Positions 7,381 through 8,010 of a stretch of DNA of 8,010 nt are shown here, in pieces. The stretch lies in NCBI GenBank assembly GCA_026985705.1, contig JALSPY010000238.1:1-8010 (forward strand), given 5' to 3'. Numbering within the stretch: position 1 is the first letter of the stretch; each line of letters begins with the position of its first letter. The DNA is from Hydrogenothermaceae bacterium. GTDB taxonomy: Bacteria; Aquificota; Aquificia; Aquificales; Hydrogenothermaceae. Position numbers and translations under genes: made by a program. The notes under the pieces are model-generated. The model worked only from the letters and a program-made list of their open reading frames with translations, was not told where the DNA came from and ran no database searches.

Positions 7381-7905
7381 TTATTGTTCCATATTCATTT
7401 TCATTCTCATTCTACATTTTTTTCCTTTATGAAAATCTTCCCACTTAGTATTAAAAGCTCTGTATAACCAAGTTGCAACTGCTTCCTTCTCATCTTCTGT
7501 TAAACTTTTACCTATAGGAGGCATTACTCCAAACATTTTAAATGCCATAGGCATACATTTACCTTTTTCTCTAGATGGGTTTGTTATGTAGTCTTTTACA
7601 AAATCTTTGAAACTTTTTTCATCTTTGAAGAAAACTTTAAGTCTTGCTGAAACTTCGCTCATAGGTGGTGCCAAAATAGGTGGTTTTTTCCCAGATTTAA
7701 CTAGTTTTCTAAATTCCATAACCTTAGATTTATCTATATGCTCCATATGACAGCTAGAACATTTAGCCTTATATACCTCATATCCTCTTTTTACAATTAA
7801 ATCATTCTGTTGAAGCTCTGTATTTACTTCTTTTGCCTGTGTATTACAACTTGTTAATGAAACTGTAATAATAAAACCTAATCCCAGTAAAATTTTTCTC
7901 TTCAT
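7381..7905 (-). CDS. Mono-haem cytochrome c lipoprotein with Met-rich C-terminal tail
   Basis: A 174-residue exported electron carrier. Residues 1-19 are a lipoprotein signal peptide with lipobox LTSC (17-20), so Cys20 should be acylated and the protein anchored to a membrane facing the periplasm. One haem site CSSCH (49-53) follows GYEVYKAK, as in class I cytochromes c. Candidates for the axial Met are in KCMPMAFKMFGVMPPIG (116-132), followed by LTEDEKEAVATWLYRAF (135-151), the usual C-terminal helix. The tail CRMRMKMNMEQ (164-174) has Met at every second residue, which is unusual. AGGAGG six bases before the ATG supports the start. It is followed after 17 bases by the NYN gene. Redox partners cannot be inferred from the neighbours. 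Confidence 0.92.
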   Translation of the reverse strand: MKRKILLGLGFIITVSLTSCNTQAKEVNTELQQNDLIVKRGYEVYKAKCSSCHMEHIDKSKVMEFRKLVKSGKKPPILAPPMSEVSARLKVFFKDEKSFKDFVKDYITNPSREKGKCMPMAFKMFGVMPPIGKSLTEDEKEAVATWLYRAFNTKWEDFHKGKKCRMRMKMNMEQ

Positions 7906-7953
7906 AATTATCCTCCTGTAATACTTACGATTTAAATTTAAAAATATTTATCT

Positions 7954-8010
7954 CTATTTTGCAAATTTATTTTTTGATAAAAGTTTTAAAGCTTCCTTTA
8001 ATCTTTCTTC
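7954..8010 (-). CDS. C-terminal end of a gene that begins outside the window (partial)
   Basis: From the right edge the minus strand reads EERLKEALKLLSKNKFAK and then TAG at 7954-7956. The pattern is that of an amphipathic helix with a basic end, typical of a protein C-terminus, and the stop lies 48 bases before the cytochrome gene, matching the spacing elsewhere. A second frame is also open for about 13 codons, so the call rests on composition only. Too little is present to name the product. Confidence 0.45.
   Translation of the reverse strand, partial: EERLKEALKLLSKNKFAK

Noticed and set aside
7926..7945. TTTAAATTTAAA palindrome upstream of the cytochrome gene, considered as an operator
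   Set aside because: Simple AT sequence that occurs by chance in such a genome, and no promoter could be placed next to it.

Overview
The window comes from an AT-rich bacterium (roughly 30% GC by eye) whose genes are packed tightly and lie entirely on the minus strand, so transcription runs from high to low coordinates. The Lys/Ile/Phe-rich proteins, a FabL-type enoyl reductase, a c-type cytochrome lipoprotein (implying a periplasm and respiratory metabolism) and a TonB-type protein (implying an outer membrane) fit a Gram-negative thermophile. My best guess is the Hydrogenothermaceae branch of Aquificota (Sulfurihydrogenibium-like); this is inference from protein style, not from a marker gene.

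Right block (8010 down to 5413). The last 18 codons of a gene that begins outside the window are followed by a mono-haem cytochrome c lipoprotein with a Met-rich tail, a NYN/LabA-type nuclease-like protein with a charged tail, a 105-residue single-pass membrane protein of unknown role, and a FabL-like enoyl-ACP reductase. Spacings are 17 to 59 bases and each gene has a recognisable Shine-Dalgarno site, so this looks like one transcription unit without an obvious functional theme.

Left block (5412 down to 1). A good sigma70-type promoter (TTGACA, 18-base spacer, TAAAAT) sits between the reductase and the HU gene. Downstream come HU, a strong hairpin, a TonB-family energy transducer, an orphan MacB/FtsX-type ABC permease without its ATPase, IMP dehydrogenase (guaB), a 46-residue membrane protein, a 122-residue helical protein of unknown function, and the start of an exported DUF255/YyaL-like thioredoxin-fold protein that overlaps its upstream neighbour by 29 bases and runs off the left edge.

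No tRNA, rRNA, CRISPR array, insertion sequence or phage gene was seen, and no intergenic stretch exceeds about 85 bases. This is mostly ordinary chromosomal housekeeping sequence. The points most worth a second look are small and local: the overlooked 46-residue membrane protein, the alternating-Met tail of the cytochrome, the exported YyaL-like protein, the orphan permease next to TonB, and the HU promoter and hairpin. I did not find a convincing new multi-gene system.
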